64,000 nucleotides of DNA from Jiangella anatolica (GCF_003236295.1 NZ_POTW01000003.1:1-64000); one strand, 5' to 3'. Shown: positions 48,075 through 57,731, numbered from the stretch's first letter. The notes: generated by a model from the sequence alone, not told the origin. Numbers and translations: made by a program.

Positions 48075-50867
48075 TCAGGCAGAGGTCGTCGTACCGGTGC
48101 CGACGCCCGAAGTCGCGAGCGCGGCGGGCAGGTCGCGGCGCGAGGTGATGTCCAGCTTCGTGTAGACCTTGCGCAGGTGCCATTCCACGGTGTGCGGACT
48201 CAGGAAGAGTTCGGCGCCGATCCTGGGGTTGGTCATCCCGCCGGCGGCAAGCGTGGCGATCTGCGCCTCCTGCGGCGTGAGCCTGGCGACAGGTTCGGCA
48301 TCGCGCGTGGACACGCGCTCACCGGTCGCGAGCAGCTCGCGCCTGGCGCGCTCGGTGAAGGCGATCGAGCGCATCGAGTCGAACATCCGGTGGGCGACAC
48401 GCAGCTGATGACGGGCGTCTGCCCGACGTCGGATGCGACGGAGCCACTCGCCGTAGATGAGATGCGTGCGAGCGACCTCGACGGTGACACGGTCGAGGCT
48501 GAGCTCGTCGATCGCGGCCCGATAGAGGCGGTCGGCCTCGTCGATGTCGTCGGTGAGCAGAGCCTGGCTACGAGCCCTGATGCCGCGGGCCCAGCCGGTG
48601 TCCGCGGCCCGGGTCAGCTCGATGAGCCGGTCGAGCGACTCCCGCGCCTGTGCGAGCTCGCCGCAGTGAAAAGCCGCCTCGACGTGCTCGACGAGCGACA
48701 GGCCCGTGAAGTTGTACCCGTCGTGCTCGATACCGGTTCGTGCTGCGGCGAGCGCTTCCTCGTATCGGGCCAGGCCGTTGTAGAGGACGCCCTGCACATA
48801 CCCCTTGACGCCGAGCAGCGAGACCTCACCGTGCTCAGCGGCCCTGATCCGGGCCTCCTCGAACGCACGGTCAGCGGCCTCCTCGTCGCCCCGCCAGGCC
48901 GCGAGGACCAGCGTGGCATAGCGGTGTGGAGCTTGGCCGGTGGCCAGGGCGATCGCGTCGGCCTCTTCGATCATTCGGGTAGCGGCAGCGAAGTCGCCGT
49001 AGTGGATCTGCACGCCGCCGTGGTAGATCAGGGCCGACGGCAGCACGCTGAGCGCACCGATGTCACGGGCGAGCCGCACAGCGCGAGAGGACAGCGCGTC
49101 CCAGGCCGGGAGGTCCCAGCGGTGGTGGATGAAGGACTCCAGCGCCACTGGCACGGACAGCAGCCAGCGCATCGACGCGTCTCGGCTCTCGAGCGCCTCG
49201 TGGGCGAAGGGCTCGAACGCACGGACCAGCGCCGGGACCCCGAGGTGGTGGCCCTCGGCGAGCAGCGTGGAGACCCCGTCGAGGAGCAGGTCCGAAGCCT
49301 GGGAGCCCGACGGCGGCGAGCCGGACGTACGGGCCGCGATCGCCACCGCCCGCGCACCGTGTGGACCGTGCACGCGGCCGGCGAAGACGGTGGCGCTGAT
49401 CGCCTCGAGGTAGGTCTCGCGCGCCAGGGACGAGCCCTCCGCGGCGAACCGGGCCGCGGCATCGAGCAGCAGCGGCGCCGCATCGTCGCCCCGGCTGCGG
49501 CTGAAGAGCATGCGCCCCCGCAGCCGCGCGAGGCGGGCCCGGTCCAGCGGCGAGAGTGGGCACAGGTCGGCGAGCGCGGCCAGTTCGGTGGCGTGCTCCG
49601 GCGCGGCGGCCGAGAGGTGCGCCTCAGCGGCGGCGAGGGCACGCCGACCGCGTTGCCAGGGATCCGGGGTGAGCGCTGCGGCGCGTTCGAGCAGTACGGC
49701 CTCGGCGGACATGCCGCCGCGCTGACGGGCCCGGTCCGCAGCCTCCTCGAGCGCCGCGGCGACGACCTCGTCCGGGCCGTCCGATGCCTGAGCGGCGTGC
49801 CACGCCCGGCGGTCCGGTTCCACCAGGGGGTCGGTGGCCTCGGCCAGGGCCCGATGCACTCTGCGGCGCTGCTCGGCGTCGGCCTCGCGGTAGACCGCCG
49901 AGCGCGCCAGCGGGTGGCGGAACCGGACCGACTCCCCGAACTCGATGAGACCAGCGGCCTTCGCCGGAGCGGCATCCGCCGTGATGCCGAGCAGGTCGGC
50001 GGCCCGCAGCAGCAACCGCGCATCGCCCACCGGTTCCGCGGCGGCGACGAGCAACAGCGTCCGCGTGTGCTCCGGCAATGACGTCAGACGTCGCGCATAG
50101 TCCTCCTCCACGCGGGTCGACACCGACTCCGGGTCCGCGGCGTCGAGACCATAGGCCAGCTCCGCGGCGGTTCGGCCACGCGAGAGCTCGACCAGCGCGA
50201 GCGGGTTGCCGCGGGTCTCGGCGACCAGGCGGTCTCGGACACGTGGTTCCATGCGGCCCTCGACCGAGGCCTCGAGCAGTTCGCCGGCCGCTGGTTTGTC
50301 CAGACCGCCGATCCGCAGCTCGGGCAGCCCGACGAGTACTCCCTCGCCCTCATGGTCGCGGACGGTGAACACCAGGGCGACGGCCTCGGCCAGCAGCCGT
50401 CGGGCCACGAACTCCAAGGTCTGCAGCGAGACCCGGTCGAGCCAGTGGGCGTCGTCGACGACGGCCAGGACCGGCCGGGTCTCCGAAGCGCGAGTGAGCA
50501 GAGTGAGAACCGCCAGCCCGACCAGGAAACGGTCAGGCGGGTCACCCGCCGCCATGCCGAACGCGACCTGAAGGGCGTCGCGTTGCGGTTCGGGCAGAGC
50601 CTCGATCGCGCCCAGGAAAGGAGCACAGAGCTGGTGCAGGCTCGCCCAGGCGAGCTCCATGTCGGCCTCGATGCCCTGCGCCCGGGTGACGGTGACGCCG
50701 GACGCCCGTGCCGCGACGTAGTCGAGCAGTGCGGACTTTCCGATGCCCGCCTCGCCCCGGATGACACGCACCGCGGACTCGCCCCTACGCAGGCCGGCGA
50801 GAACCTCGTCCAGCACCGCGCGCTCGTGGTGCCGGCCGAACAGGTTCGGCAGCGGGGTCGCGCTCAT
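48075..50867 (-). CDS. Large LuxR-family ATPase regulator (LAL type), paralogue 1
   Basis: This 930-residue regulator has an N-terminal ATPase (Walker A GEAGIGKS at 38-45, Walker B VLAVVDDAHWLD, NPLALVELSRG), a long helical repeat region (TPR-like, about 330-820) and a C-terminal LuxR HTH (LTPQEAQIATLAAGGMTNPRIGAELFLSPHTVEWHLRKVYTKLDITSRRDL). Such proteins activate nearby pathways on binding ATP and an unknown inducer. It is divergent from two hydrolase genes, likely targets. The ATG at 50867 has AGGAGC nearby. It is highly similar to the regulator at 52873-55641. Confidence 0.88.
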   Translation of the reverse strand: MSATPLPNLFGRHHERAVLDEVLAGLRRGESAVRVIRGEAGIGKSALLDYVAARASGVTVTRAQGIEADMELAWASLHQLCAPFLGAIEALPEPQRDALQVAFGMAAGDPPDRFLVGLAVLTLLTRASETRPVLAVVDDAHWLDRVSLQTLEFVARRLLAEAVALVFTVRDHEGEGVLVGLPELRIGGLDKPAAGELLEASVEGRMEPRVRDRLVAETRGNPLALVELSRGRTAAELAYGLDAADPESVSTRVEEDYARRLTSLPEHTRTLLLVAAAEPVGDARLLLRAADLLGITADAAPAKAAGLIEFGESVRFRHPLARSAVYREADAEQRRRVHRALAEATDPLVEPDRRAWHAAQASDGPDEVVAAALEEAADRARQRGGMSAEAVLLERAAALTPDPWQRGRRALAAAEAHLSAAAPEHATELAALADLCPLSPLDRARLARLRGRMLFSRSRGDDAAPLLLDAAARFAAEGSSLARETYLEAISATVFAGRVHGPHGARAVAIAARTSGSPPSGSQASDLLLDGVSTLLAEGHHLGVPALVRAFEPFAHEALESRDASMRWLLSVPVALESFIHHRWDLPAWDALSSRAVRLARDIGALSVLPSALIYHGGVQIHYGDFAAATRMIEEADAIALATGQAPHRYATLVLAAWRGDEEAADRAFEEARIRAAEHGEVSLLGVKGYVQGVLYNGLARYEEALAAARTGIEHDGYNFTGLSLVEHVEAAFHCGELAQARESLDRLIELTRAADTGWARGIRARSQALLTDDIDEADRLYRAAIDELSLDRVTVEVARTHLIYGEWLRRIRRRADARHQLRVAHRMFDSMRSIAFTERARRELLATGERVSTRDAEPVARLTPQEAQIATLAAGGMTNPRIGAELFLSPHTVEWHLRKVYTKLDITSRRDLPAALATSGVGTGTTTSA

Positions 50868-50936
50868 CGTGCTCCTGACAGGTGCTGGACACGCCGGTGC
50901 GGCTGCGCTCCCCGACAAAGGTATATCGGTCCTGCC

Positions 50937-50948
50937 ACAGATCGGTAC
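50937..50948. promoter_or_regulatory. Shared motif in the LuxR-1/hydrolase divergent region
   Basis: ACAGATCGGTAC lies 70 bp before the LuxR-1 start. It differs by one base from ACAGATCTGTAC at 55701, 60 bp before LuxR-2, and shares ACAGATC with 51044-51052 before the hydrolase. Confidence 0.45.
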
Positions 50949-51043
50949 GCGCGCCCGGCCTCAGGCGTCGCAGGCGGCTTGTCACACCGGGGCCGGTGGC
51001 CCGGTCGAACTCCTCGTCCGCACATCACGCCCGCCGCCGTCTG

Positions 51044-51052
51044 ACAGATCTG
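51044..51052. promoter_or_regulatory. Motif copy upstream of the acetylesterase-like gene
   Basis: ACAGATCTG (51044-51052), followed by CTGACGGC, lies about 36 bases upstream of the hydrolase ATG and repeats the motif found before both LuxR genes. Confidence 0.35.
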
Positions 51053-51088
51053 CTGACGGCGACCCGTCCACCATCGGAAGGAGATCTC

Positions 51089-52036
51089 ATGAACAGGCAC
51101 TACCTGGAGCCTGAGGCCCAGCAGATCACCGAGGCGACCGCCAACCCGCCGTACTTCTATGAGATGACGCCGGAGCAGGCCCGCAAGGTGCTCGACGACG
51201 TGCAGTCCCAACCGGTCGACATGGCCGACATCGACGAGAAGTGGATCGTCGTTCCCGCCGAAGTCGGCGACGTCCGGGTCCGCATCGTCAAGCCGGTCGG
51301 GAGCACAGGACCGCTGCCCGCGATCCTCTACGTCCACGGCGGCGGCTGGGTGCTGGGCAACGCACACACCCACGACCGGCTGGTCCGGGACCTGGCCACC
51401 GGCGTGGACGCCGCGGTCGTGTTCGTCGAGTACGACCGCTCCCCAGAGGCGCGGTACCCGGTCGCGATCGAGCAGGCCTATGCCACCGCGCAGTGGATCA
51501 CTGCGCACGGCGCCGGAGAGGGCATCGACGCCTCCCGGATCGCCGTCGCCGGTGACTCGGTCGGCGGCAACATGGCGGCGGCAGTGGCGATCATGGCCAA
51601 GCAACGCGGCGACGCGACGTTCTGCCACCAGTCGCTCTACTACCCGGTCACGGACGCCGCGCAGGACACCGACAGCTACACCGAGTTCGCCGACGGCCCG
51701 TTCCTGCTCGCCAAGTCGATGGCCTGGTTCTGGGACGCGTACCTGCCCGAGGAGTCCCGGCGCAGCGAGATCACCGCCTCGCCGCTGCGAGCCACCCTCG
51801 AGGACCTCGCAGGCCTGCCCGAGGCGTTCGTGGTCGTCGATGAGAACGACGTACTCCGCGACGAGGGCGAGGCGTACGCCCGCCGGCTCATCGAGGCCGG
51901 CGTGCGCACCACGACGGTCCGCTACAACGCGACGATCCACGACTTCATGATGCTCAACCCGCTCCGTTCGTCCGCCGCCAGTACGGGTGCCGTCGAGCAG
52001 GCGGTCCACGTCCTCCGCAAGGCCTTCGCGGCCTGA
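51089..52036 (+). CDS. HSL-type alpha/beta hydrolase (esterase)
   Basis: This 315-residue hormone-sensitive-lipase-family hydrolase has the oxyanion motif YVHGGGWVLG at about residue 80, the nucleophile elbow VAGDSVGGN, Asp in VVDENDVLRDEG and His in NATIHDFMMLN. Members hydrolyse short acyl esters. It is cytoplasmic. AAGGAGAT stands before the ATG. It is divergent from LuxR-1, and the next gene follows after 30 bp. Confidence 0.87.
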   Translation: MNRHYLEPEAQQITEATANPPYFYEMTPEQARKVLDDVQSQPVDMADIDEKWIVVPAEVGDVRVRIVKPVGSTGPLPAILYVHGGGWVLGNAHTHDRLVRDLATGVDAAVVFVEYDRSPEARYPVAIEQAYATAQWITAHGAGEGIDASRIAVAGDSVGGNMAAAVAIMAKQRGDATFCHQSLYYPVTDAAQDTDSYTEFADGPFLLAKSMAWFWDAYLPEESRRSEITASPLRATLEDLAGLPEAFVVVDENDVLRDEGEAYARRLIEAGVRTTTVRYNATIHDFMMLNPLRSSAASTGAVEQAVHVLRKAFAA

Positions 52037-52066
52037 CCCCGCCGCTACAGCGAATCAGGAGAAATC

Positions 52067-52804
52067 ATGTCTGAGCAGTCCCCACTCGTCGTCCTCGTGC
52101 ACGGCGCCTTCGCCGAGTCCTCGAGCTGGTACGGCGTGATCGAGCAGCTGGACGCCAACGGCGTCGACGCTGTCGCCGTCGCCAACCCGCTTCGGGGTGT
52201 GCGCCACGACGCCACCTACCTGCGTGACGTGATCGCCGGGCTGGGCCGGCCCGTCCTGTTGGTCGGGCACTCGTACGGCGGCATCGTCATCACCGGTGCG
52301 GCCGGCGCGAGGAACCCTGCCGTCGTCGGGCTCGTCTACGTCTCGGCGTTCGCTCCCGACGAGGGGGAAAGCGCCTTCGAGCTGTCGTCGCGACACCCCG
52401 GCAGCACGTTGGGCGACGCCCTCGTCGCCTATCCGATCACCACCGGCGGCAACGAGTTCACCATCCGTCCCGAGCTCTTCCATGGGCAGTTCTGCGCCGA
52501 TGTCCCGGAGTCGGTTGCCAGGCTGATGGCGCAGACCCAGCGCCCGGTCACCGAGCAGGCGCTCACCGAAGGTCTGCCGACCGACCTGCCCGGGTGGAAG
52601 ACCCTGCCCAGCTGGTTCGTGATCGCGCAGGACGACCGCAACATCCCCGCCGCGGAGCTGCGCGAGGAGGCCGGCCGGGCAGGAGCGCGCGGCGTGCGCG
52701 AGATCGCCGGCGCCTCGCACGCCGTCAGTGTGTCTCATCCCGAGGAGGTCGCCGAGATCATCCTCGAGGCGCACGCCGCCTGCGCGAGCGCCGACGCCGC
52801 CTGA
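52067..52804 (+). CDS. Alpha/beta hydrolase, small esterase-type
   Basis: This 245-residue hydrolase has LVVLVHGAFAESSSWYGVI, the elbow LLVGHSYGGIV and a late His in GASHAVSVSHPEE, plus Asp in FVIAQDDRNIP. It resembles the salicylate-methylesterase/AB-hydrolase_6 group common in actinobacteria. AGGAG precedes the ATG. It is in one operon with the HSL-type esterase between the two LuxR genes. Confidence 0.85.
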   Translation: MSEQSPLVVLVHGAFAESSSWYGVIEQLDANGVDAVAVANPLRGVRHDATYLRDVIAGLGRPVLLVGHSYGGIVITGAAGARNPAVVGLVYVSAFAPDEGESAFELSSRHPGSTLGDALVAYPITTGGNEFTIRPELFHGQFCADVPESVARLMAQTQRPVTEQALTEGLPTDLPGWKTLPSWFVIAQDDRNIPAAELREEAGRAGARGVREIAGASHAVSVSHPEEVAEIILEAHAACASADAA

Positions 52805-52872
52805 CCCCTTCCGAGCCGCGGGTGGCAGCGCGACACGCGATCCGCTCCACCCGCGGCCGGTCGAACGGCCGG

Positions 52873-55641
52873 CTACGTCGCCTCGGCAGCCGCCAGCGCA
52901 TCGGGGAGTGTGCGGCGCGAGCTGATGCCGAGCTTCGCGTAGACCTTGCGCAGGTGCCATTCGACGGTGTGCGGGCTGAGGAACAGTTCGGCGCCGATCT
53001 GAGGGTTCGTCAAGCCGCTTGCGGCGAGGGCGGCGATCTGGGCCTCCTGAGTGGTCAGGCGCGCCGTTGCCGCCGGGCGGCGGCTGCGCGCGCGCTCGCC
53101 GGTCGCCGCCAGCTCTCGTCGGGCGCGCTCCCCGAACGCCGCCAGGTGCATCTCCTCGAACATCCGATGCGCAGTCCGGAGCTGGTCACGTGCCGCCGCC
53201 AGCTGATCGGTCCGTCGTAGCCACTCGCCGTAGAGCAGATGCGTACGAGCTACTTGCACGGCGATGCCCTCGCTGTCGAGGAGTGCGAGCGCTCGCCGAT
53301 AGAGGGCGTCCGCGGCCGCGCCGTCGGCCAGGAGCGCCTCGCAGCGTGCCTGGATCCCGCGGGCCCAGGCGGTGCCGGTGTCGTCGGTCCGCTCGGTCAG
53401 CCGGCGCAGCGACTCCGCCGCCTGCCGGGTTTCGCCACATCGGACCGCGGCCTCGACGTGCTCCGTCAACGACCACCCGGTGAAGTTGAAGCCGTCGTGG
53501 TCGACGCCTTCACGCGCTCCGGCAAGTGCGAGATCGAAGCGGCCGAGCCCGTTGTAGAGCACTCCCTTGACGTAGCCGCTGACGCCGAGGAGCGAGACCT
53601 CGCCATGCTCGGTGGCGCTTCGCCGCGCCTGCTCGAGGACCGCGAGCGTCGCTGCCTCGTCCCCCTGCCAGGCGGTCACGACCAGCGAGGCATAGGTGAG
53701 GGGGGCGTGCCCCGTCGCCGCGCTGATCGCGAACCCCTCCTCGACCCGTCCCACGGCCTTGGCGACGTCACCGCGGTGGAAGTCGACACCAGCGGCGAAC
53801 ATCAGGGCGAGCGGGAGCGTGCTCAAGGCCCCGATCTCGCGCGACAACCGCACGGCTCGCGCCGACACCACCTCCCAGGCATGAAAGTCCCAGAGCTGGT
53901 GAGCGAACGTCTCCTGCGCAATGGACGCCTGGAACAACCATCGCATGATCGCGTCGCGACTGACGAGTTCCTCGTCGACCAGCGCGGTCAGGGCCTCACG
54001 CAGCATGGGGACGCCCCGCGCGCGGTCGCCGGTCAGAAGCGTTGCCACGCCGTCGAGCAGGAGGTCCGAAGCGGCGGACGTGGACGGTGGAGCGGTGGCG
54101 GCCAGGGCCGCGGTCGCCGCGGCGAGGGCGCCGTACGGACCTTGGACACGGCCGGCGAAGACCGTGGCGCTGATCGCCTCGAGATAGGTCTCGCGTGCGA
54201 GTGGCGAGCCCTGCGCTTCGAACTGGCCGGCAGCGTCCAGCAGGAGCGGGGCGGCCTCGTCGCTGCGGCTCAGGGCGAACAGGATCTGGGCTCGCAGGCG
54301 GTCGAGGCGGGCCTGGTCGAGTGGGCTCAGAGGACACAGGTCGGCGATCGTGGCGAGCTCGGTGGCACGCTCGGGCACGGCTGCGGAGTAGTAGGCCTCG
54401 GCAGCCGCCAGTGCCCGGCGGCCGCGGTCGGCCTGGTCGGGCGTGAGCTCGGCGGCTCGCTGCAGCAGAGTGCCCTCGGCGACCACACCGCCGCGCTGCC
54501 GAGCCCGGCCGGCCGCCGCCTCCAGCGCGGCAGCGACCTCCTCGTCAGGGGCACTGGCCGCGTGGGCGGCGTGCCAAGCCCGGCGGTCCGGCTCATGGTC
54601 AGGGTCTGTGGCCTCCGCCAGCGCTCGGTGCACGGCGCGACGCTGCGCGAGGCCGGCCTCGCGGTAGACCGCGGACCGTGCGAGGGGGTGGCGGAACTGG
54701 AACGGCTCCGCGAGCTGGATGAGTCCGGCGGCCGCCGCGGGGACCGGGTCGGGTGTCACACCGAGTCTCTCCGCAGCGCGGACCAGCAGCTGTGCGTCAC
54801 CCGCCGGCTCCGCGGCCGCGATGAGCAGCAGCGTACGCGTGTGCTCCGGCAGGGACCGGAGCCGGCGCGCGAAGTCGTCCTCGACCCGGCTCGACACCGA
54901 GCCCGAGCCGGACGCGTCAGGACCGTAGGCCAACTCGACGGCTCTGCGGCCCCGTGTGAGTTCCAGGAGCGCCAGCGGGTTCCCCCGGGTCTCGGCCACG
55001 AGCCTGTCCCGGACCCGGGGTTCCAGACGACCCTCGACGACGGACTCGAGCAGCGCCCCCGCCGGCCTTCGGTCCAGTCCCTCGAGTCGCAGGGCCGGCA
55101 GGCCGCCGAGTAGGGCCGCGCCTTCGGGGTCGCGGACCGCGAACACGAATGCGACCGACTCGGCCAGCAGCCGGCGGGCCACGAATTCCAGGGTCTGCAG
55201 CGAGACCCGGTCGAGCCACTGAGCATCGTCGATCAGCACCAGAACCGGACGGGTCTCCGAGGCGCGAGTGAGCAGCGTGAGCACCGCCAGCCCCACGAGG
55301 AAACGTCCGGGCGGGTCACCGGAGGCCATCCCGAACGCCACACGCAAGGCGTCGAGCTGTGGGCCGGGCAGACGGTCGATCTCTCCGAGGAAGGGGCCGC
55401 ACAGCTGATGCAGGCTCGCCCACGCCAGTTCCATGTCGGCTTCTATGCCCTGCACCCGCGAGATGGTCGTCCCTGATGCGCGCTCCGCGAGGTAGTCCAG
55501 CAGCACCGACTTTCCTATGCCCGCCTCGCCTCGAATGGCGCAGACGACCGAGCCGCCTGAACGCAGCCTGGAGAGCAGGTCGTCCAGCTCCGCGCACTCG
55601 CGTTGCCGACCGACCAGGTTCGGCGACGGCGTGGCGTTCAA
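52873..55641 (-). CDS. Large LuxR-family ATPase regulator (LAL type), paralogue 2
   Basis: This 922-residue paralogue of LuxR-1 has the same parts: Walker A GEAGIGKS, Walker B VLVLIDDAQWLD, a TPR-like middle, and HTH LTTQEAQIAALAASGLTNPQIGAELFLSPHTVEWHLRKVYAKLGISSRRTL. I chose the TTG at 55641 because its product (LNATPSPNLVGRQRE) aligns with the start of paralogue 1 (MSATPLPNLFGRHHE), and GGGAG lies five bases upstream. A GTG at 55671 would add 10 residues. It is divergent from the MEDS-TetR gene. Confidence 0.86.
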   Translation of the reverse strand: MNATPSPNLVGRQRECAELDDLLSRLRSGGSVVCAIRGEAGIGKSVLLDYLAERASGTTISRVQGIEADMELAWASLHQLCGPFLGEIDRLPGPQLDALRVAFGMASGDPPGRFLVGLAVLTLLTRASETRPVLVLIDDAQWLDRVSLQTLEFVARRLLAESVAFVFAVRDPEGAALLGGLPALRLEGLDRRPAGALLESVVEGRLEPRVRDRLVAETRGNPLALLELTRGRRAVELAYGPDASGSGSVSSRVEDDFARRLRSLPEHTRTLLLIAAAEPAGDAQLLVRAAERLGVTPDPVPAAAAGLIQLAEPFQFRHPLARSAVYREAGLAQRRAVHRALAEATDPDHEPDRRAWHAAHAASAPDEEVAAALEAAAGRARQRGGVVAEGTLLQRAAELTPDQADRGRRALAAAEAYYSAAVPERATELATIADLCPLSPLDQARLDRLRAQILFALSRSDEAAPLLLDAAGQFEAQGSPLARETYLEAISATVFAGRVQGPYGALAAATAALAATAPPSTSAASDLLLDGVATLLTGDRARGVPMLREALTALVDEELVSRDAIMRWLFQASIAQETFAHQLWDFHAWEVVSARAVRLSREIGALSTLPLALMFAAGVDFHRGDVAKAVGRVEEGFAISAATGHAPLTYASLVVTAWQGDEAATLAVLEQARRSATEHGEVSLLGVSGYVKGVLYNGLGRFDLALAGAREGVDHDGFNFTGWSLTEHVEAAVRCGETRQAAESLRRLTERTDDTGTAWARGIQARCEALLADGAAADALYRRALALLDSEGIAVQVARTHLLYGEWLRRTDQLAAARDQLRTAHRMFEEMHLAAFGERARRELAATGERARSRRPAATARLTTQEAQIAALAASGLTNPQIGAELFLSPHTVEWHLRKVYAKLGISSRRTLPDALAAAEAT

Positions 55642-55700
55642 GCGGGCTCCCGGGACGGCTTCTACTGGCACGAAACGCTACCGGAGCTGGCACAAGACAG

Positions 55701-55712
55701 ACAGATCTGTAC
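55701..55712. promoter_or_regulatory. Shared motif in the LuxR-2/MEDS-TetR divergent region
   Basis: ACAGATCTGTAC, whose first ten bases are a perfect palindrome, lies between the divergent starts at 55641 and 55732. It is 11 of 12 identical to the motif before LuxR-1. Confidence 0.5.
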
Positions 55713-55731
55713 ACCGCGCCGAGCGGCTCGT

Positions 55732-56916
55732 ATGGTGGACACCACGATGGCCACGAGCAGTGCAGCCGATCGAGGCTTGCCGACGACTGGCCACGTCGTT
55801 CAGTTCTACGGTCACGACAGCGAGCTGGTCGAGCGAGTTGTGGGGTATCTCCTCGGGGCGGTCGAAGCGGGCGACGTGGCCATCGTCGTGGCGACACCGG
55901 CACACCGGCGCGCCATGCAGGCGCGGCTCGCCGACACCGGGGTCGACGTGGCGGCGGCGCTGCGGGGCGGCACGTTCCGGTTCCTGGACGCGGAGCAGAC
56001 GATGCGCCGGTTCCTGGTCGACGACTGGCCGGATCCAGGCGGTTTCGCGTCGGTGATCGGAGGGCTGATCCGGCGGGCTCTCGGGAGCGGCCGGTCGGTT
56101 CGGGTCTTCGGTGAGATGGTGGCGCTGCTCTGGGACGCGGGGCACGTCAACGCGGCGCTGGAGCTCGAGTCGCTCTGGAACGAGCTGGGCCGTCAGCTTC
56201 CGTTCGCCTTGTTCTGCGCCTACCCGACGACATCGGTCGCCGGTGCGGACCTCGACGCGTTCGCCCAGGTGTGCGGGCTGCACACCGCTGTCCTGCCGAC
56301 GAAGCCCGCGATCACATCTGGCGAGGAGTCCGCGACAGTCGTGGTTGGTGGGGTGGGCGCCCGTGAACGGATCCTGGCGACCGCACACGCGTTGTTCTCC
56401 CGGCGCGGTATCCGCAGGGTCGGCGTGAACGAGTTGATCGCTTCGTCTGCGGTGGCCAAGGCGACGTTCTACCGGCACTTCCCGTCCAAGGACGCCCTCG
56501 TGCTGGCCTACCTGGCCCGAAGCGAGCAACTGTGGACCCGCGATCTGGTCGAGGCCGGTGCGCGGCGGCGCGGAGACACCCCGGCCGAGCGGCTGCTCGC
56601 GATCTTCGACGTGTTCGACGAGTGGTTCGCCCGCGACGACTTCGAAGGTTGTGCGTTCATCAACCTCCTGCTGGAGATGGGCGCGGATCATCCGCTGGGT
56701 CAGGCCAGCATCGGCCACCTGGACGAGGTCCGCGACATCGTGCGCCGGTGGGCCACCGAGGCCGGTCTCGCGGAGGTGGAGAGCTTCGCCCGCTCCTGGC
56801 ACATCCTGATGGTGGGATCGATCATCTCAGCGGCCGAAGGTGACGTCGCCGCGGCCCGCCGCGCTCAACAGTTGTCGCTGCGGTTGATCGAACAGCACCG
56901 GCCAGTCCGTACCTAG
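55732..56916 (+). CDS. MEDS-domain / TetR fusion regulator
   Basis: This 394-residue protein joins an N-terminal MEDS (DcmR-type sensory) domain (residues 21-185: HVVQFYGHDSELVERVVGYL, AGDVAIVVATPAHRRAM, GRSVRVFGEMVALLW) to a full TetR regulator (209-394: ARERILATAHALFSRRGIRRVGVNELIASSAVAKATFYRHFPSKDALVLAYL). MEDS domains occur in sensors of methylated or chlorinated compounds and in kinases. Fusion to TetR is unusual. No strong ribosome binding site precedes the ATG at 55732; 55747 is an alternative. It shares its promoter region with LuxR-2. Confidence 0.83.
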   Translation: MVDTTMATSSAADRGLPTTGHVVQFYGHDSELVERVVGYLLGAVEAGDVAIVVATPAHRRAMQARLADTGVDVAAALRGGTFRFLDAEQTMRRFLVDDWPDPGGFASVIGGLIRRALGSGRSVRVFGEMVALLWDAGHVNAALELESLWNELGRQLPFALFCAYPTTSVAGADLDAFAQVCGLHTAVLPTKPAITSGEESATVVVGGVGARERILATAHALFSRRGIRRVGVNELIASSAVAKATFYRHFPSKDALVLAYLARSEQLWTRDLVEAGARRRGDTPAERLLAIFDVFDEWFARDDFEGCAFINLLLEMGADHPLGQASIGHLDEVRDIVRRWATEAGLAEVESFARSWHILMVGSIISAAEGDVAAARRAQQLSLRLIEQHRPVRT

Positions 56917-56970
56917 CCCACGGCCGCCGATCAGATCAAGGCGTCAGACGCCGGGCGCGCCGGCCGTTCG

Positions 56971-57645
56971 TCAGTCGAGGATGCCCAGCCCTTGGCCGAG
57001 GAAGTAGCCGCCGAGGATGCCCAGGACGCAGATGGTGATCGGCGACATGTTGGCTTCGAGCCAGTCGCGGGCCCTCGCCAAGGACGGGTCGAGTCGTGGT
57101 CCGCCGACGAGGGCGACCGCAAGCGGGACCAGGACGCCGGCCGTCGACACCACCGCGAAGACGACCAGCCCGACGACGGCGTCGGCGCCTGTGAGGGCGG
57201 CCTCGCCCAGGCGTGCCCCCGCGCCGAGTGCCAGCGGGAGGTTCTTGATCACAAGGAACCCCTGTGCGAGGCCGAGGCCGAAGGCTCCACCGACGCCGAT
57301 GGTGTCGAGCCGTCGCACGAGCCCGTTCTTCCGCGCCGGCTCGTCCTGCTGGGCGCGTTTGCGCCAGGCCAGCACCGCCAGGATCAGGAACAGTGCGGCG
57401 AACAGCAACTGGACGAGGTCGACCCCGTCGGCGGTCTGCTCGGCCGCATCGTCAGCAGCCGCCTCGACCAGCCACAGGGCGGCCGCGGCGATGGCGAGGA
57501 CGGCGAGGAGCCAGCCGAGGCCGAAGACCGCCGTCTTGGCCCGGCCGCTGCGACCCAGCAGCAGGACGATCCCGGTGATGACCGCTACCGGGCTGAGTGC
57601 GAGGCCGGCGGCCAGAGGAAGGGTCTCACCGATCGCCGTCCACAT
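56971..57645 (-). CDS. GAP-family membrane protein
   Basis: This 224-residue protein has about six predicted membrane helices (from LPLAAGLALSPVAVITGIVLLL) and a charged loop RKRAQQDEPARKNG between helices 3 and 4. It matches the GAP/Sap family, in which M. tuberculosis Sap helps move sulfolipid; other members have unknown substrates. It converges on the MEDS-TetR gene and is divergent from the hydrolase/oxidoreductase block. Confidence 0.78.
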   Translation of the reverse strand: MWTAIGETLPLAAGLALSPVAVITGIVLLLGRSGRAKTAVFGLGWLLAVLAIAAAALWLVEAAADDAAEQTADGVDLVQLLFAALFLILAVLAWRKRAQQDEPARKNGLVRRLDTIGVGGAFGLGLAQGFLVIKNLPLALGAGARLGEAALTGADAVVGLVVFAVVSTAGVLVPLAVALVGGPRLDPSLARARDWLEANMSPITICVLGILGGYFLGQGLGILD

Positions 57646-57731
57646 GTCTCGCTCCTTCTCGCGATGCCGGTTCGGAGGAACGGTCCGGGACCCATCAACG
57701 CCTGAGCGGCGTGGGCACACCCTACCCGCAC

